Program-made: the position numbers and the translations under genes
Assembly (NCBI RefSeq): GCF_041365695.1
Contig: NZ_JBGFSJ010000001.1
Coordinates: 372,001 to 436,000, forward strand
DNA length: 64,000 bases
Direction: 5' to 3'
DNA from: Rhodosalinus sp041365695
GTDB taxonomy: Bacteria; Pseudomonadota; Alphaproteobacteria; Rhodobacterales; Rhodobacteraceae
Notes under the pieces: generated by a model
The model's database searches: none
Seen by the model: only the letters and a program-made list of their open reading frames with translations
Told to the model about the DNA's origin: nothing
Part shown: positions 16,743 through 25,470 of the stretch, one piece after another
Layout: each line of letters starts with the position of its first letter
How positions within the stretch are numbered: position 1 is the first letter of the stretch

Positions 16743-17636
16743 TCAGGGCCCCGCCGCGGCCGGGTTCCGGGCCAGGAGCGCCGCCGCCACGCCCACCGCG
16801 ATCGCCTGCGGGTGCTTGCCGAGGCTGGGCTCGCCGATCGGGCAGCGGATGCGCGCCACGGCCTCCGGCGCATGCCCCGCCGCCTCCAGCCGCTTGCGGA
16901 ACCGCGCCCATTTCGTCGCCGACCCGATGAGCCCGCAGCCCGCGAAGCCGCGCCGCAAAAGCGCGTCGCAGAGCGCGAGGTCGATGTCGTGGCTATAGGT
17001 CATGACGTAGTGCCAGGCGCCTTCGGGCGCATGCGCGGTAAGCCGCGGCAGGTCCGCGGCCGGCACCGCCGCCACGCCCTCGGGCGGCGGATCCGGCAGG
17101 CGCTCCGGCCCGGTGTCCGCCAGCGTGACCGACAGCCCCGGCAGGGGTGCGAGCGCGCCGGCGAGGGCGCGGCCCACATGCCCCGCCCCCCAGATCCAGA
17201 CGGGCAGGCCGGGGGGCGAGACCTCCTCGGCGAACCAGCCCGCCGCCCAGCCCGGCCCGGCGGGCGGGTCCGCGCCCGGCGCCGCCCCGGGTAGCGCCCG
17301 CGCCCAGAGCCCCGCCTCGGGGATCTGGGCCAGCCGCGCCGCGTCGAAGCACTCGGTCACCAGCCGCACCGCGCCGCCGCAGCACTGGCCGAGATCGGGG
17401 CCGAGCGGCACCTGCCGCGCCTCGTCGCGCATCTGCGAAAGGCAGACCCGCGCCCGCGCCGCCGCCGCATGCTCGAGCGCGCCGCCGCCGATGCTGCCCG
17501 CCTGGCCGCCGGCCCAGACCAGCATCGCGGCGCCGGCCGCGCGCGGGGCGGAGCCGCGCGCCTCGGCCACCACGACCCGCGCGAGGCGCCCCTCCCGCGC
17601 GACGGCGACGGCGAGGGCCGCGCGGTCAAGCGCCAT
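16743..17636 (-). CDS. xdhC: Xanthine dehydrogenase accessory protein XdhC
   Basis: Binds molybdenum cofactor, helps sulfurate it and inserts it into XdhB; 297 aa. Starts at MALDRAALAVAVA, overlapping the xdhB stop by 11 bp. The N-terminal XdhC/CoxI part has EARGSAPRAAGAAMLV and GSIGGGALEH (residues about 30-60); the C-terminal half has a Rossmann motif IWGAGHVGRAL and the conserved MTYSHDIDLALC and GLIGSATKWARF segments. Last gene of xdhABC, exactly as in Rhodobacter. Confidence 0.94.
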   Translation of the reverse strand: MALDRAALAVAVAREGRLARVVVAEARGSAPRAAGAAMLVWAGGQAGSIGGGALEHAAAARARVCLSQMRDEARQVPLGPDLGQCCGGAVRLVTECFDAARLAQIPEAGLWARALPGAAPGADPPAGPGWAAGWFAEEVSPPGLPVWIWGAGHVGRALAGALAPLPGLSVTLADTGPERLPDPPPEGVAAVPAADLPRLTAHAPEGAWHYVMTYSHDIDLALCDALLRRGFAGCGLIGSATKWARFRKRLEAAGHAPEAVARIRCPIGEPSLGKHPQAIAVGVAAALLARNPAAAGP

Positions 17637-19998
17637 GGCGCGCCCGCTCCACAGCCGCAAGCACCCGCTCCGGCGTCGCCGGTGCGTCGAGGGCGGGGTA
17701 ATGGGGCCCGCAGGCCGCCGCCGCGTCCGAAAGCGCCATCAGCACCGAGATGCCCAGCATGAGCGGCGGCTCGCCCACGGCCTTGGAGCGGTGCACCGTC
17801 TCGGCCCGGTTGTCGCCTTCCCGGAGCGCCACGTTGAAGACGCGCGGCCGGTCCGCGAAGGCCGGGATCTTGTAGGTCGAGGGCGCGTGGGTCCTGAGCC
17901 GCCCGGCCTCGTCCCAGACCAGCTCCTCGCTGGTGAGCCAGCCTGCTCCCTGCACGAAACCGCCCTCGATCTGGCCGATGTCGAGGGCCGGGTTCAGGCT
18001 GCGCCCCGCATCGTGGAGGATGTCGGCGCGCAGGATCCTGTATTCGCCAGTCAGCGTGTCCAGCGCCACCTCGCTCGCCGCGACGCCGTAGGCGAAGTAG
18101 TAGAACGGGCGCCCCTCGCCCTTCAGCCGGTCCCAGGAGATGTCGGGCGTGCGGTAGAAGCCCGTGGCCGAAAGGCTCACCCGGCCCTCCCACGCGGCCC
18201 GCGCCGCCTCGGCGAAGCTGTAGCTCTCGCCGCCCACCTCCACGCGGCCCGCGCGGAAACGCACCGCCTCGGGCCGCGCCTGGTGGCGCTCGGCCAGGAA
18301 GGCGGCCATGCGCCCCGCGATCTCCTCGCAGGCGAGCTTGACCGCCATGCCGTTCAGGTCCGATCCGGAGGAGGCGGCGGTGGCGGAGGTGTTGGGCACC
18401 TTGGCGGTATCGGTCGCGGTGATCCGCACCGCCTCGGGCGGCAGGCCGAAGACCTCCGCCGCGACCTGCGCCACCTTCTGGAAGAGCCCCTGGCCCATCT
18501 CCGTGCCGCCGTGATTGAGCGCGACGGAGCCGTCCTGGTAGACATGCACGAGCGCGCCGGCCTGGTTCAGATGGGTCAGCGTGAAGGAAATCCCGAACTT
18601 CACCGGGGTGAGGGCGAGCCCCCGCTTGATCACGTCGTTTCCGGCGTTCCAGGCCGCCACCGCCGCCCGCCGCGCCGCGTAACCGCTCGTCTCCATCAGC
18701 TCCTCGGTCATGCCCCCGAGGACGAAATCCTCCACCACCTGGCCATAGGGCGTGACGCGGCGCGCCTGCGGATCCTTCTTCTTGGGCGAAATACTCTCGG
18801 GGGGTGAGGCGGCGAAGCCGCCGAGGGGGGCGGACAGCCCCCCGCCCCCGGTTTCCGCTTCGGCATAGTAGTTGATCCGGCGCACCTCCGCCGGATCGCG
18901 CCCCACGCGATGGGCCACGTGGTCGATCACCCGCTCGATGCCGAGCATCCCCTGCGGGCCGCCGAAGCCCCGGAAGGCGGTGGCGGACTGGGTGTTCGTG
19001 CGCAGCCGGTGGCTCTCGATCCGCATGGCGGGCAGCCAGTAGGCATTGTCGGCATGGAGCATCGCCCGGTCGGCCACCGGCAGCGACAGATCCTGTGCCC
19101 AGCCGCAGCGCACGAGATGGACGAAATCGACGGCGAGAAGCCGCCCCTCCGCGTCGTGGCCCGCGCGGTAGAGCACGCGGAAATCGTGGCGCTTGCCGGT
19201 GATGGTGAAGTCGTCGTCCCGGTCGTAACGCATCTTGCAGGGACGCCCGGTGGCCCGCGCCGCCACGGCACAGGCCACGGCGAGGGCGTTGCCCTGGCTT
19301 TCCTTGCCGCCGAAGCCGCCGCCCATGCGCCGCACCTCGACCCGCACGGCGTGCATCGGCAGCCCGAGCGCGTCGGCCACCTTGTGCTGGATCTCCGTCG
19401 GGTGCTGGGAGGAGGCGTGCACCACCATGTCGCCGCCCTCCTGGGGCAGGGCGAGCGCGGCCTGCCCCTCGAGGTAGAAATGCTCCTGCCCGCCGATCTC
19501 GATCGCGCCTCCCGTCACCGTCGGCGCGGCGGCGAGCGCGGCTGCCACGTCGCCGCGCCCATAGACGCGCGGGCCCTCCTCGAAACGCGCGTCCGCCGCG
19601 AGGGCCGCGTCGAGGGTGAGCACGGGCGGCTCCTCGTCGATCGCGATGCGGCCCATCCGGGCCGCCTTGCGCGCGGCGAGATGGCTCCTCGCGGCGACGA
19701 GGAAGACGGGCTGGCCCAGGTAATGGACGCGCCCCTCGGCCAGGAGCGGCTCGTCATGGGCCGAGGGCGAGACGTCGTTGGCGAAGGGCAGGTCCGCCGC
19801 CGTCAGCACCGCCGCCACGCCCGGCGCGGCGCGCACCGCGTCTAGCTCGAGCGCCCGGATCGCCCCCCGCGCGGCCGGCGAGAGGCCGAAGGCGAGATGC
19901 AGGCAATCGGCCGGGACAGGGATGTCGTCCACGTAGCGCGCGCTGCCGTCCACGTGGCGGCCCGCGGCGTCGTGGGGGAGCGGCCGCGCAACGCTCAC
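17626..19998 (-). CDS. xdhB: Xanthine dehydrogenase molybdopterin subunit, with translated repeat insert
   Basis: Large subunit binding the molybdenum cofactor that hydroxylates hypoxanthine and xanthine to urate; 790 aa. Visible motifs: GQEHFYLEGQ, GGGFGGKES, FRGFGGPQG, and KAVGEPPLML containing the catalytic Glu near the C-terminus. Between INYYAEA and RRVTPYGQVVED (around residues 383-415) there is an extra stretch including GGLSAPLGGFAASPPESIS that is not expected in the family; it is encoded by a 70-bp palindromic repeat. The frame is kept, so the enzyme is probably functional with an enlarged surface loop. ATGA overlap with xdhA. Confidence 0.95.
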   Translation of the reverse strand: MSVARPLPHDAAGRHVDGSARYVDDIPVPADCLHLAFGLSPAARGAIRALELDAVRAAPGVAAVLTAADLPFANDVSPSAHDEPLLAEGRVHYLGQPVFLVAARSHLAARKAARMGRIAIDEEPPVLTLDAALAADARFEEGPRVYGRGDVAAALAAAPTVTGGAIEIGGQEHFYLEGQAALALPQEGGDMVVHASSQHPTEIQHKVADALGLPMHAVRVEVRRMGGGFGGKESQGNALAVACAVAARATGRPCKMRYDRDDDFTITGKRHDFRVLYRAGHDAEGRLLAVDFVHLVRCGWAQDLSLPVADRAMLHADNAYWLPAMRIESHRLRTNTQSATAFRGFGGPQGMLGIERVIDHVAHRVGRDPAEVRRINYYAEAETGGGGLSAPLGGFAASPPESISPKKKDPQARRVTPYGQVVEDFVLGGMTEELMETSGYAARRAAVAAWNAGNDVIKRGLALTPVKFGISFTLTHLNQAGALVHVYQDGSVALNHGGTEMGQGLFQKVAQVAAEVFGLPPEAVRITATDTAKVPNTSATAASSGSDLNGMAVKLACEEIAGRMAAFLAERHQARPEAVRFRAGRVEVGGESYSFAEAARAAWEGRVSLSATGFYRTPDISWDRLKGEGRPFYYFAYGVAASEVALDTLTGEYRILRADILHDAGRSLNPALDIGQIEGGFVQGAGWLTSEELVWDEAGRLRTHAPSTYKIPAFADRPRVFNVALREGDNRAETVHRSKAVGEPPLMLGISVLMALSDAAAACGPHYPALDAPATPERVLAAVERARHGA
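18774..18843 (-). repeat. 70-bp palindromic repeat, copy 1, inside xdhB
   Basis: Exact reverse complement of the copy at 20851-20920. Contains two hairpins: a G6C/GC6 stem with a 5-nt loop at one end and a GGCGGC/GCCGCC stem with TTC loop in the middle, then an A/T-richer tail that includes GAGAGTATTTCGCCC-type sequence on the other strand. Here it is translated in frame within xdhB, giving a Pro/Ser/Gly-rich loop ending SPKKK. Confidence 0.93.
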
Positions 19999-21437
19999 GG
20001 CGCCACCTCCAGCACATGGGCCGGCCGGCCGGCATGGGCGTGCACCGCGCGAAGCAGAAGGTTCCGTGCGACGGCGAGGCGGTAACCGGCGCTCGCGCGC
20101 ATGTCGGAGATCGGCTGGAAATCCTCGGCCCAGGCCGCGTCGGCGGCGGCGACGCCCGCCTCGGTGAAGGGCTGGCCGAGGAGCGCGGCCTCCACGGCGC
20201 GCGCCCGCTTCGGGACGCCCGCCATGCCGCCGAAGGCGATCCGGGCCGCCGCGACGCGCCCGTCCTCCAGCGCGAGGTCGAAGGCGCCGCAGAGCGCCGA
20301 GATGTCCTGGTCGAAGCGTTTAGAGACCTTCCAGGCGAAAAGCCGGTCGGGCTGGCGCGGGATCGAGACCGCTTCCACGAACTCTCCGGGCGCGCGGTCC
20401 TGCCGGGCGTAGTCGAGGAAGAAGTCCTCGAGCGGCAGGCTCCGCCGGGCCGCGCCCTTGCGCAGATGCAACGTGGCGCCGAGCGCGATGAGGGGCGGCG
20501 GCCCGTCGCCGATGGGCGAGCCGTTGGCGATGTTGCCGCCGATGGTGGCGGCCGCGCGCACCTGCTCGGAGCCGTAGCGGCGCAGGATCTCGGCGAAGGC
20601 CGGGTGGCGGGGCTCCATCGCCGTGCGGAGCCGCTCGATGGTGACGCCCGCGCCGATGCGGATCTCCGTCTCCGTCTCCTCGATCCGCTGCAGGTCACGG
20701 CAGCGGTGGAGGAAGGCGACGGGGCCCAGATCGCGGAGCTGTTTCGTCACCCAAAGCCCCACATCCGTCGCCCCGGCGACGAGCGTGGCCTCGGGGTGGG
20801 CGGCATACCAGTCGGCGAGCGCGTCGGCGCTTTCCGGCAGGACGCAGGCAGGGGGGCTGTCCGCCCCCCTCGGCGGCTTCGCCGCCTCACCCCCCGAGAG
20901 TATTTCGCCCAAGAAGAAGGGCGGGTCGGCGTCGACCGCGGCGCTGTCCTCGGCGAGCCAGGCGGGGCGGGGCGAATCCTCGATCGCGCGGGCGGCGCGC
21001 AGGATCGGCGCGTAGCCGGTGCAGCGGCAGAGATTGCCGGCGAGCTGGTCGTCGTGGTCGGTGCGCCCGCGGGCGTGCGCGGCGGCCATGGCGACCACGA
21101 AGCCCGGCGTGCAGAAGCCGCACTGGCTGCCGTGATGCGCCACCATCGCCGTCTGGGCGGGGTGGGGCGCACCGTCCGGCCCGGAGAGGCCCTCCACCGT
21201 GCGCACGGCCTTGCCGTGGAGCTGGGGCAGGAAGAGGATGCAGGCGTTGAGGGCCCTCGGGCCGGTCGCGGCGTCGGTCACCATGACGGTACAAGCGCCG
21301 CAGTCGCCCTCGTTGCAGCCCTCCTTCGTTCCGGTCAGGCCACGGCGACGCAGCCAGTCGAGGAGCGTCTCGGTCGCATGGGCCTCGGTCTCCACGGGGG
21401 TGCCGTTGAGCAGGAAGGCTGTTCGCATGTCGGTCAA
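19995..21437 (-). CDS. xdhA: Xanthine dehydrogenase FeS/FAD subunit, with translated repeat insert
   Basis: Small subunit carrying two [2Fe-2S] clusters and FAD, passing electrons from the molybdenum site to NAD+; 480 aa. Cluster cysteines: GCNEGDCGAC (residues 40-49) with a further Cys at 66, and CGFC plus CRC near 106 and 137-139. The FAD domain has VAGATDVGLWVTKQ and GGNIANGSPIGD. The linker between the two domains (residues about 173-196, including FFLGEILSGGEAAKPPRGAD) is encoded by the second copy of the 70-bp repeat, in the opposite orientation to that in xdhB. First gene of the operon; the promoter should lie in 21438-21602. Confidence 0.95.
   Translation of the reverse strand: MTDMRTAFLLNGTPVETEAHATETLLDWLRRRGLTGTKEGCNEGDCGACTVMVTDAATGPRALNACILFLPQLHGKAVRTVEGLSGPDGAPHPAQTAMVAHHGSQCGFCTPGFVVAMAAAHARGRTDHDDQLAGNLCRCTGYAPILRAARAIEDSPRPAWLAEDSAAVDADPPFFLGEILSGGEAAKPPRGADSPPACVLPESADALADWYAAHPEATLVAGATDVGLWVTKQLRDLGPVAFLHRCRDLQRIEETETEIRIGAGVTIERLRTAMEPRHPAFAEILRRYGSEQVRAAATIGGNIANGSPIGDGPPPLIALGATLHLRKGAARRSLPLEDFFLDYARQDRAPGEFVEAVSIPRQPDRLFAWKVSKRFDQDISALCGAFDLALEDGRVAAARIAFGGMAGVPKRARAVEAALLGQPFTEAGVAAADAAWAEDFQPISDMRASAGYRLAVARNLLLRAVHAHAGRPAHVLEVAP
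20851..20920 (+). repeat. 70-bp palindromic repeat, copy 2, inside xdhA
   Basis: Identical over 70 bp to the reverse complement of 18774-18843, about 2 kb away. In xdhA it encodes the linker between the FeS and FAD domains. The copies are read from opposite strands of the element yet both remain open, because the element has no stop codon in the frames used. Confidence 0.93.
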
Positions 21438-21571
21438 GTCGCCGCGTTACCCTTGGGCCGGGGCGCCCCCTTCGATGCGGCGTAGAAGGGGCCGGCTGTT
21501 CCGTGCGCCGTGTGGCATGGTGCCGCGTGCGCGCTGCCTTTTCAAGGGCGTCGGGCAAGCCGGGCGCGCGG

Positions 21572-21588
21572 GCGCCGCGGACCGGCGC
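21572..21588 (-). terminator. Possible GC hairpin upstream of xdhA and upstream-facing end of ABC operon
   Basis: GCGCCG-CGGAC-CGGCGC, a 6-bp stem with a 5-nt loop, 15 bp beyond the 3' end region of the ABC permease gene (minus strand). No T-run follows, so if it stops transcription it would need Rho or only slow the polymerase. Low certainty in such GC-rich DNA. Confidence 0.25.
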
Positions 21589-21602
21589 GGCGGGACGGGG
21601 TG

Positions 21603-22370
21603 TCAGGTCGGCGCGCGCTCGGCCCAGCCCGCGAAGATCCGCTCGAGCGCCACGACGACGTAGTAGAGAAGGATCCCCAGAACCGCGAGGGCGATGAGCA
21701 CCGCGAACATCAGCGGGTAGTCGGAATTCGTCTTGCCGGAATCGAACAGCGCGCCCAGGCCGCGTCCATGGGGCGAGACGATCTCCATCAGGTTGGTGCC
21801 GATGAAGGCGAGCGTCACCGAGACCTTCAGCGCGCCGAAGAACTCCGGCAGGGTCTTCGGCAGGGCGATCTTCCAGAAGATCTTCGACTGCGAGGCGCCG
21901 AGCGAGCGCAGGATGTCGCGGTATTCGGGCTCGAGCGTGGACAGGCCGATGGAGACCGAGACCGCGATCGGGAAGAAGGAGATCATGAAGGCGATGAGCA
22001 CGGTGTTGAAGTCGTGTGCGCCCACGAAGATGAGCGCGACGATGGGCACCACGGTGGCCTTCGGGATCGCGTTGAACCCCACCAGCAGCGGGTAGAGCGC
22101 GTCGCGCATCATGCGCGAGAAGCCCATCACCATGCCGAGCGCCACGCCCACCACCACCGCGAGCAGGAGCCCCAGCACCGTGCGCCAGAGCGTCTGCCAG
22201 CCCATGATCACGAAGAGGTCCCAGTACTTCGCGTAGGCGGGCACGAGGTCGGAGGGCGAGGCCATCTTGTAGTCGGGCCAGCCATTGGCCCAGACGGCCG
22301 CTTCCCAGAGAACGAGAAACACCAGGATGGCGACGAGCGGCGCCGCGGCCCGGCGCAGGCCCCGGGTCAT
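21603..22370 (-). CDS. ABC transporter permease (SsuC/ThiX type)
   Basis: Inner-membrane permease of 255 aa with about six helices. The BPD_transp_1 coupling loop is recognisable as EPEYRDILRSLGASQSKIFWKIALPKTLP (EAA-like motif, residues about 155-185). The start overlaps the stop of the ATPase gene (ATGA-type). It belongs to the SsuC/TauC/ThiX branch that works with NMT1/THI5-like binding proteins. Substrate is not evident from the sequence; its position between xanthine dehydrogenase and urease suggests a nitrogen-containing compound such as a purine, ureide or pyrimidine. Confidence 0.88.
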   Translation of the reverse strand: MTRGLRRAAAPLVAILVFLVLWEAAVWANGWPDYKMASPSDLVPAYAKYWDLFVIMGWQTLWRTVLGLLLAVVVGVALGMVMGFSRMMRDALYPLLVGFNAIPKATVVPIVALIFVGAHDFNTVLIAFMISFFPIAVSVSIGLSTLEPEYRDILRSLGASQSKIFWKIALPKTLPEFFGALKVSVTLAFIGTNLMEIVSPHGRGLGALFDSGKTNSDYPLMFAVLIALAVLGILLYYVVVALERIFAGWAERAPT

Positions 22371-23170
22371 TGCGCGGCCTCGGGCGTGTCGGTGCCGGCG
22401 CGGCCCTGGGCGATCTCGATCTGGTGGCGCAGCTCTGCAAGCATGTCCGCCGCCTCTGCCGTGTAGAGGTGATCGAGGTCGCGCGGGCCGGCCTGCGGCA
22501 GGTCGAGCACGTATTGCGTGCGTGCCGGGCGGCCCGAGAGCACCACCACCCGGTCCGCGAGGAAGATCGATTCGCGCAGGTCGTGGGTGATGAGCACGCC
22601 GGTGAAGGGTTCCTTTTCCTTGAGCGCGTGCATGGTCTGCCAGAGATCCTCGCGGGTGAAGGCGTCGAGCGCGCCGAAGGGTTCGTCGAGGATCAGCACC
22701 TCGGGCTGGTGGATGAGCGCGCGGCAGAGCGAGGCGCGCTGGCGCATGCCGCCCGAAAGCTCGGAGGGGCGCTTGTCCTCGAAACCCTCGAGCCCCACGA
22801 GTGACAGGAGACGGCGCGCCCGCGCCTCCTGCTCGGCGCGCGAGAGCGGCGTCTTCACGATCTCGAGGGGCAGCAGCACGTTCTTCAGGATCGTGCGCCA
22901 TTCCAGCAGCACCGGGTTCTGGAACGCCATGCCCACGTTGGAGCGCGGCCCGGTGATGGGCGTGCCGTGCACGCGAACCTCGCCCGCGTCGGGGATCATC
23001 AGCCCCGCGATCAGCCGCGTGAGCGTGGACTTGCCGCAGCCCGACGGGCCCACCACGGCGACGAAGCCGCCCTCGTTCACCGTGATGTCGAGCCCGTCGA
23101 GGACCGGCAGCGGCCCGTCCTCGGTGCGGTAGGCATGGCGCACGCCGCGGATGTCTATCAGGTTTTCCAA
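22367..23170 (-). CDS. ABC transporter ATP-binding protein (SsuB type)
   Basis: Energising subunit of the importer, 267 aa. Walker A GPSGCGKST near residue 43, Q-loop AFQNPVLLEWRT, signature LSGGMRQR, Walker B VLILDEPFGALD, and the switch His in LLITHDLRES-like ITHDLRES. All residues needed for ATP hydrolysis are visible. It lies 60 bp after the binding-protein gene; a strong hairpin occupies that gap and probably lowers expression of ATPase and permease compared with the binding protein. Confidence 0.93.
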   Translation of the reverse strand: MENLIDIRGVRHAYRTEDGPLPVLDGLDITVNEGGFVAVVGPSGCGKSTLTRLIAGLMIPDAGEVRVHGTPITGPRSNVGMAFQNPVLLEWRTILKNVLLPLEIVKTPLSRAEQEARARRLLSLVGLEGFEDKRPSELSGGMRQRASLCRALIHQPEVLILDEPFGALDAFTREDLWQTMHALKEKEPFTGVLITHDLRESIFLADRVVVLSGRPARTQYVLDLPQAGPRDLDHLYTAEAADMLAELRHQIEIAQGRAGTDTPEAAQ

Positions 23171-23197
23171 TGGCCTGCTCGTGGTCTCGTGTGTGGC

Positions 23198-23221
23198 GCG
23201 CGGGCCTCTTGCGGCCCGCGC
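23198..23221 (-). terminator. Hairpin between binding-protein and ATPase genes
   Basis: GCGCGGGCC-TCTTGC-GGCCCGCGC: perfect 9-bp stem with a 6-nt loop, just after the stop of the binding-protein gene on the minus strand. Such intercistronic hairpins commonly protect the upstream message and reduce readthrough in ABC operons. There is no T-run, so it is unlikely to be a full intrinsic terminator. Confidence 0.6.
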
Positions 23222-23230
23222 ACGGTCGCG

Positions 23231-24235
23231 TCAGTCGAGCGGGAAGCCGCCCTCGGGCAGGTAGGCGTCGGTGAAGTAGAGCGACGCGTCGGGCGCGTTC
23301 TGGAACTCGTAGGTCAGCGCGATCTGCTCCAGCGCCGTGGCCATGCGGTCGGGATCCACGGTGCCCATGCCGTTCGCTGCGGTATAGTCGGTGACCACGT
23401 TGGCGTCGATGGCGAGTGCGAGGCGGCGTTCCTCGAGCGCGGCGTCCGCGGCGGGATTGCGCGCCACGAGGCTCTCGATCGCCGCGGCCGGCTCCGCGAT
23501 GGCGTCCTTCCAGCCCATGGCGACCGCTTCGAGGAAGCCTTCGACCGCCGCCGGGTTCGCGGCGGCGAACTCGGTGTTGACGATGACCGCGTTGCCGTAA
23601 AGCGCGACGCCGTGATCGGCCATCAGGATGGTCGAGATGTCGTCTTCGGGCACGCCGAGGCGCACGAGGTTCAGGAAGGACGAGAAGGAAAAGCCCGTCA
23701 CCGCGTCCACCTCTCCCTCGGCGAGCATGGGCTCGCGGGTGGGAAAGCCCACCGGCTCCACGGTGATCGCGTCCATGTCGAGATCGTTCTCGGCGGCGAA
23801 GATCGGGAACTGCGCCCAGGCGCCGTCCGGCGGCGGCGCGCCCAGGACGCGCCCCTCGAGATCCTTGGGCGCCTCGACGCCCTGGCTCCTGCGGCCGACC
23901 ACCGCGAAGGGCGGCTTGTCGTAGACCATCATCACGGCGGTCACCGGCGCGCCCGGGTTCTGGTCGAGGAACTTGATGAGGCTGTTGATGTCGGCGAAGC
24001 CCACCGGAAAGGCGCCGGTCGCGACCTTCGGGATGGCGTCGAGCGAGCCCTGGCCGGCGGTGATCTCGACCTCGAGCCCCGCGTCGGCGAAATACCCCTT
24101 GTCGATGGCGACGAAGTAGGGCGCGGCGGGGCCTTCGAACTTCCAGTCGAGCGCGAAGGGCATGGCGGTCTGCGCCGTGGCGGCGCCTGCGAAAGCCGCG
24201 AAGGCGGCGGCGGCGAGGATCGGGCGATGGAACAC
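23231..24235 (-). CDS. ABC transporter substrate-binding protein (NMT1/THI5-like)
   Basis: Periplasmic binding protein, 334 aa. GTG start at 24235 with AGGGAGA upstream; signal peptide FHRPILAAAAFAAFAGAATAQ. The mature part opens with FALDWKFEGPAAPYFVAIDKGYF, the typical NMT1/THI5/SsuA first strand and helix, followed by TAGQGSLDAIPKVATGAFPVGFAD. Family members bind pyrimidine precursors of thiamine, sulfonates, nucleobases and similar small molecules. Genome position next to xdhABC and divergent from urease points to a purine- or urea-related nitrogen source, but this is an inference. Confidence 0.88.
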   Translation of the reverse strand: MFHRPILAAAAFAAFAGAATAQTAMPFALDWKFEGPAAPYFVAIDKGYFADAGLEVEITAGQGSLDAIPKVATGAFPVGFADINSLIKFLDQNPGAPVTAVMMVYDKPPFAVVGRRSQGVEAPKDLEGRVLGAPPPDGAWAQFPIFAAENDLDMDAITVEPVGFPTREPMLAEGEVDAVTGFSFSSFLNLVRLGVPEDDISTILMADHGVALYGNAVIVNTEFAAANPAAVEGFLEAVAMGWKDAIAEPAAAIESLVARNPAADAALEERRLALAIDANVVTDYTAANGMGTVDPDRMATALEQIALTYEFQNAPDASLYFTDAYLPEGGFPLD

Positions 24236-24643
24236 GTCTGGTCTCCCTGTTGTCGTTGGCGGACGTTCGTGGGTGCACCCGTCCGTCTGTGTCGTCCCGC
24301 CGGTCTTGGCCATGCCCCGCGCTGGCGCGCAGGCGTCAGAGCCGCCGGCTGGCCGGGCAACGATACAGATTTGGGCGATTCGCTTAATCCCGGGGCAGAA
24401 ATTTCCTGCGCCTGCGTGTCCGGCTGTGCAAGGACCGCGTCCCGCCGCCCCCGGCCGGTATCGCCCGGGACGCGTTCGCGGGGTGGCGTGAAAATGAGCA
24501 ACGCGGCTCAAACCGCTCATGAAGCAGGCGGCAAGGCGTGCCGCAGCCGGTGCGAGCGGCGCACGGCGCTGCCGGCCGGGTGTCATGGCTGTTGAAAAAG
24601 GGGCGACGCGATCGCGACCCCGGGAAGCCCAAGGCGATGACCC
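24236..24643. other. Intergenic region between ABC importer and urease operon
   Basis: 408 bp with divergent genes on both sides; no convincing gene found. It must hold promoters for the importer (minus) and ureD (plus). The stretch 24361-24410 (including CAGATTTGGGCGATTCGCTTAATCC) is less GC-rich than its surroundings and is the likeliest promoter zone. I see no FNR-type palindrome here. A short inverted element GAGCAACGCGGCTCAAACCGCTC around 24494-24516 (GCGGTTTGAGC/GCGGCTC partial symmetry) could be an operator but is imperfect. Confidence 0.5.
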
Positions 24644-25468
24644 ATGCCCTTCGACAAGCGTGAAACCCTGCCCGTCCAGCCGCGGGCGCAGGGCGCGCTG
24701 CGGGTGTCGGCGAAGGCGGGCCCGGGGGGCGGTCGGCTCGAGGCGCTGCGCGCGCAAGGCTCGCTGCGCGCGCTCTTTCCGCGGGGCGCGCGGGGCGTGG
24801 AGGTCTGCCTCGTGAACACGGCGGGCGGGCTGACCGGCGGCGATCGCGTCGCGGTGGAGGCCACGGCCGGCGCGGGCGCGACGATCACGCTGTCGACCCA
24901 GGCGGCGGAGCGGGCCTACCGCGCCGAGCCGGGCAGCGAGGCGCGGCTCGACGTGCGCCTCGCGGCGGGGCCGGGCGCGCGGCTCTCCTGGCTGCCGCAG
25001 GAGACGATCCTTTACGACGGCGCGGCGCTGGCGCGGCGGCTGCACGTCGATCTTGCCGGCGACGCGCGGCTCCTCCTGGTGGAGCCGCTGGTCTTCGGGC
25101 GCGCGGCCATGGGGGAGCGTCTTCGGGAGCTGCGCTTTCGCGACCGGATCGAGATCCGGCGCGACGGGCGGCTCGCCTGGCTCGACGCGGTGCGCCTCGA
25201 GGGCTGCGCGGCGGAGCTGCTTGCGCGTCCGGGCGTGGCGGCGGGCGCGGGCGCGATGGCGGCCCTGGTCTACGCGGGGCCCGACGCGGCGGCGCAGCTC
25301 GGTCCGCTGCGCGCGGCGTTCGGGGCCTCGGGCGGGGCGAGCCTGGTCGAGGACGGCCTTCTGGCCGCGCGGGTTCTCGCGCCCGAGTCTCACGCGTTGC
25401 GCCGCGCGCTCCTGCCCGCGCTCGACCGGCTGACCGGCGACAGTCTTCCCAAGGCCTGGAGGCTCTGA
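24644..25468 (+). CDS. ureD: Urease accessory protein UreD
   Basis: Scaffold that binds apo-urease together with UreF and UreG for nickel insertion, 274 aa. Contains the family features PRAQGALRVSAK, FPRGARGVEVCLVNTAGGLTGGDRV, LSTQAAERAYR and LSWLPQETILYDGA. First gene of the urease operon; the ureA start follows 2 bp after its stop. Strong matches over the whole length leave little doubt. Confidence 0.95.
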   Translation: MPFDKRETLPVQPRAQGALRVSAKAGPGGGRLEALRAQGSLRALFPRGARGVEVCLVNTAGGLTGGDRVAVEATAGAGATITLSTQAAERAYRAEPGSEARLDVRLAAGPGARLSWLPQETILYDGAALARRLHVDLAGDARLLLVEPLVFGRAAMGERLRELRFRDRIEIRRDGRLAWLDAVRLEGCAAELLARPGVAAGAGAMAALVYAGPDAAAQLGPLRAAFGASGGASLVEDGLLAARVLAPESHALRRALLPALDRLTGDSLPKAWRL

Positions 25469-25470
25469 CG

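Noticed and set aside
24236..24643. A small gene between importer and urease operons
   Set aside because: Short open frames there overlap and differ in codon use, and none has a good ribosome site.
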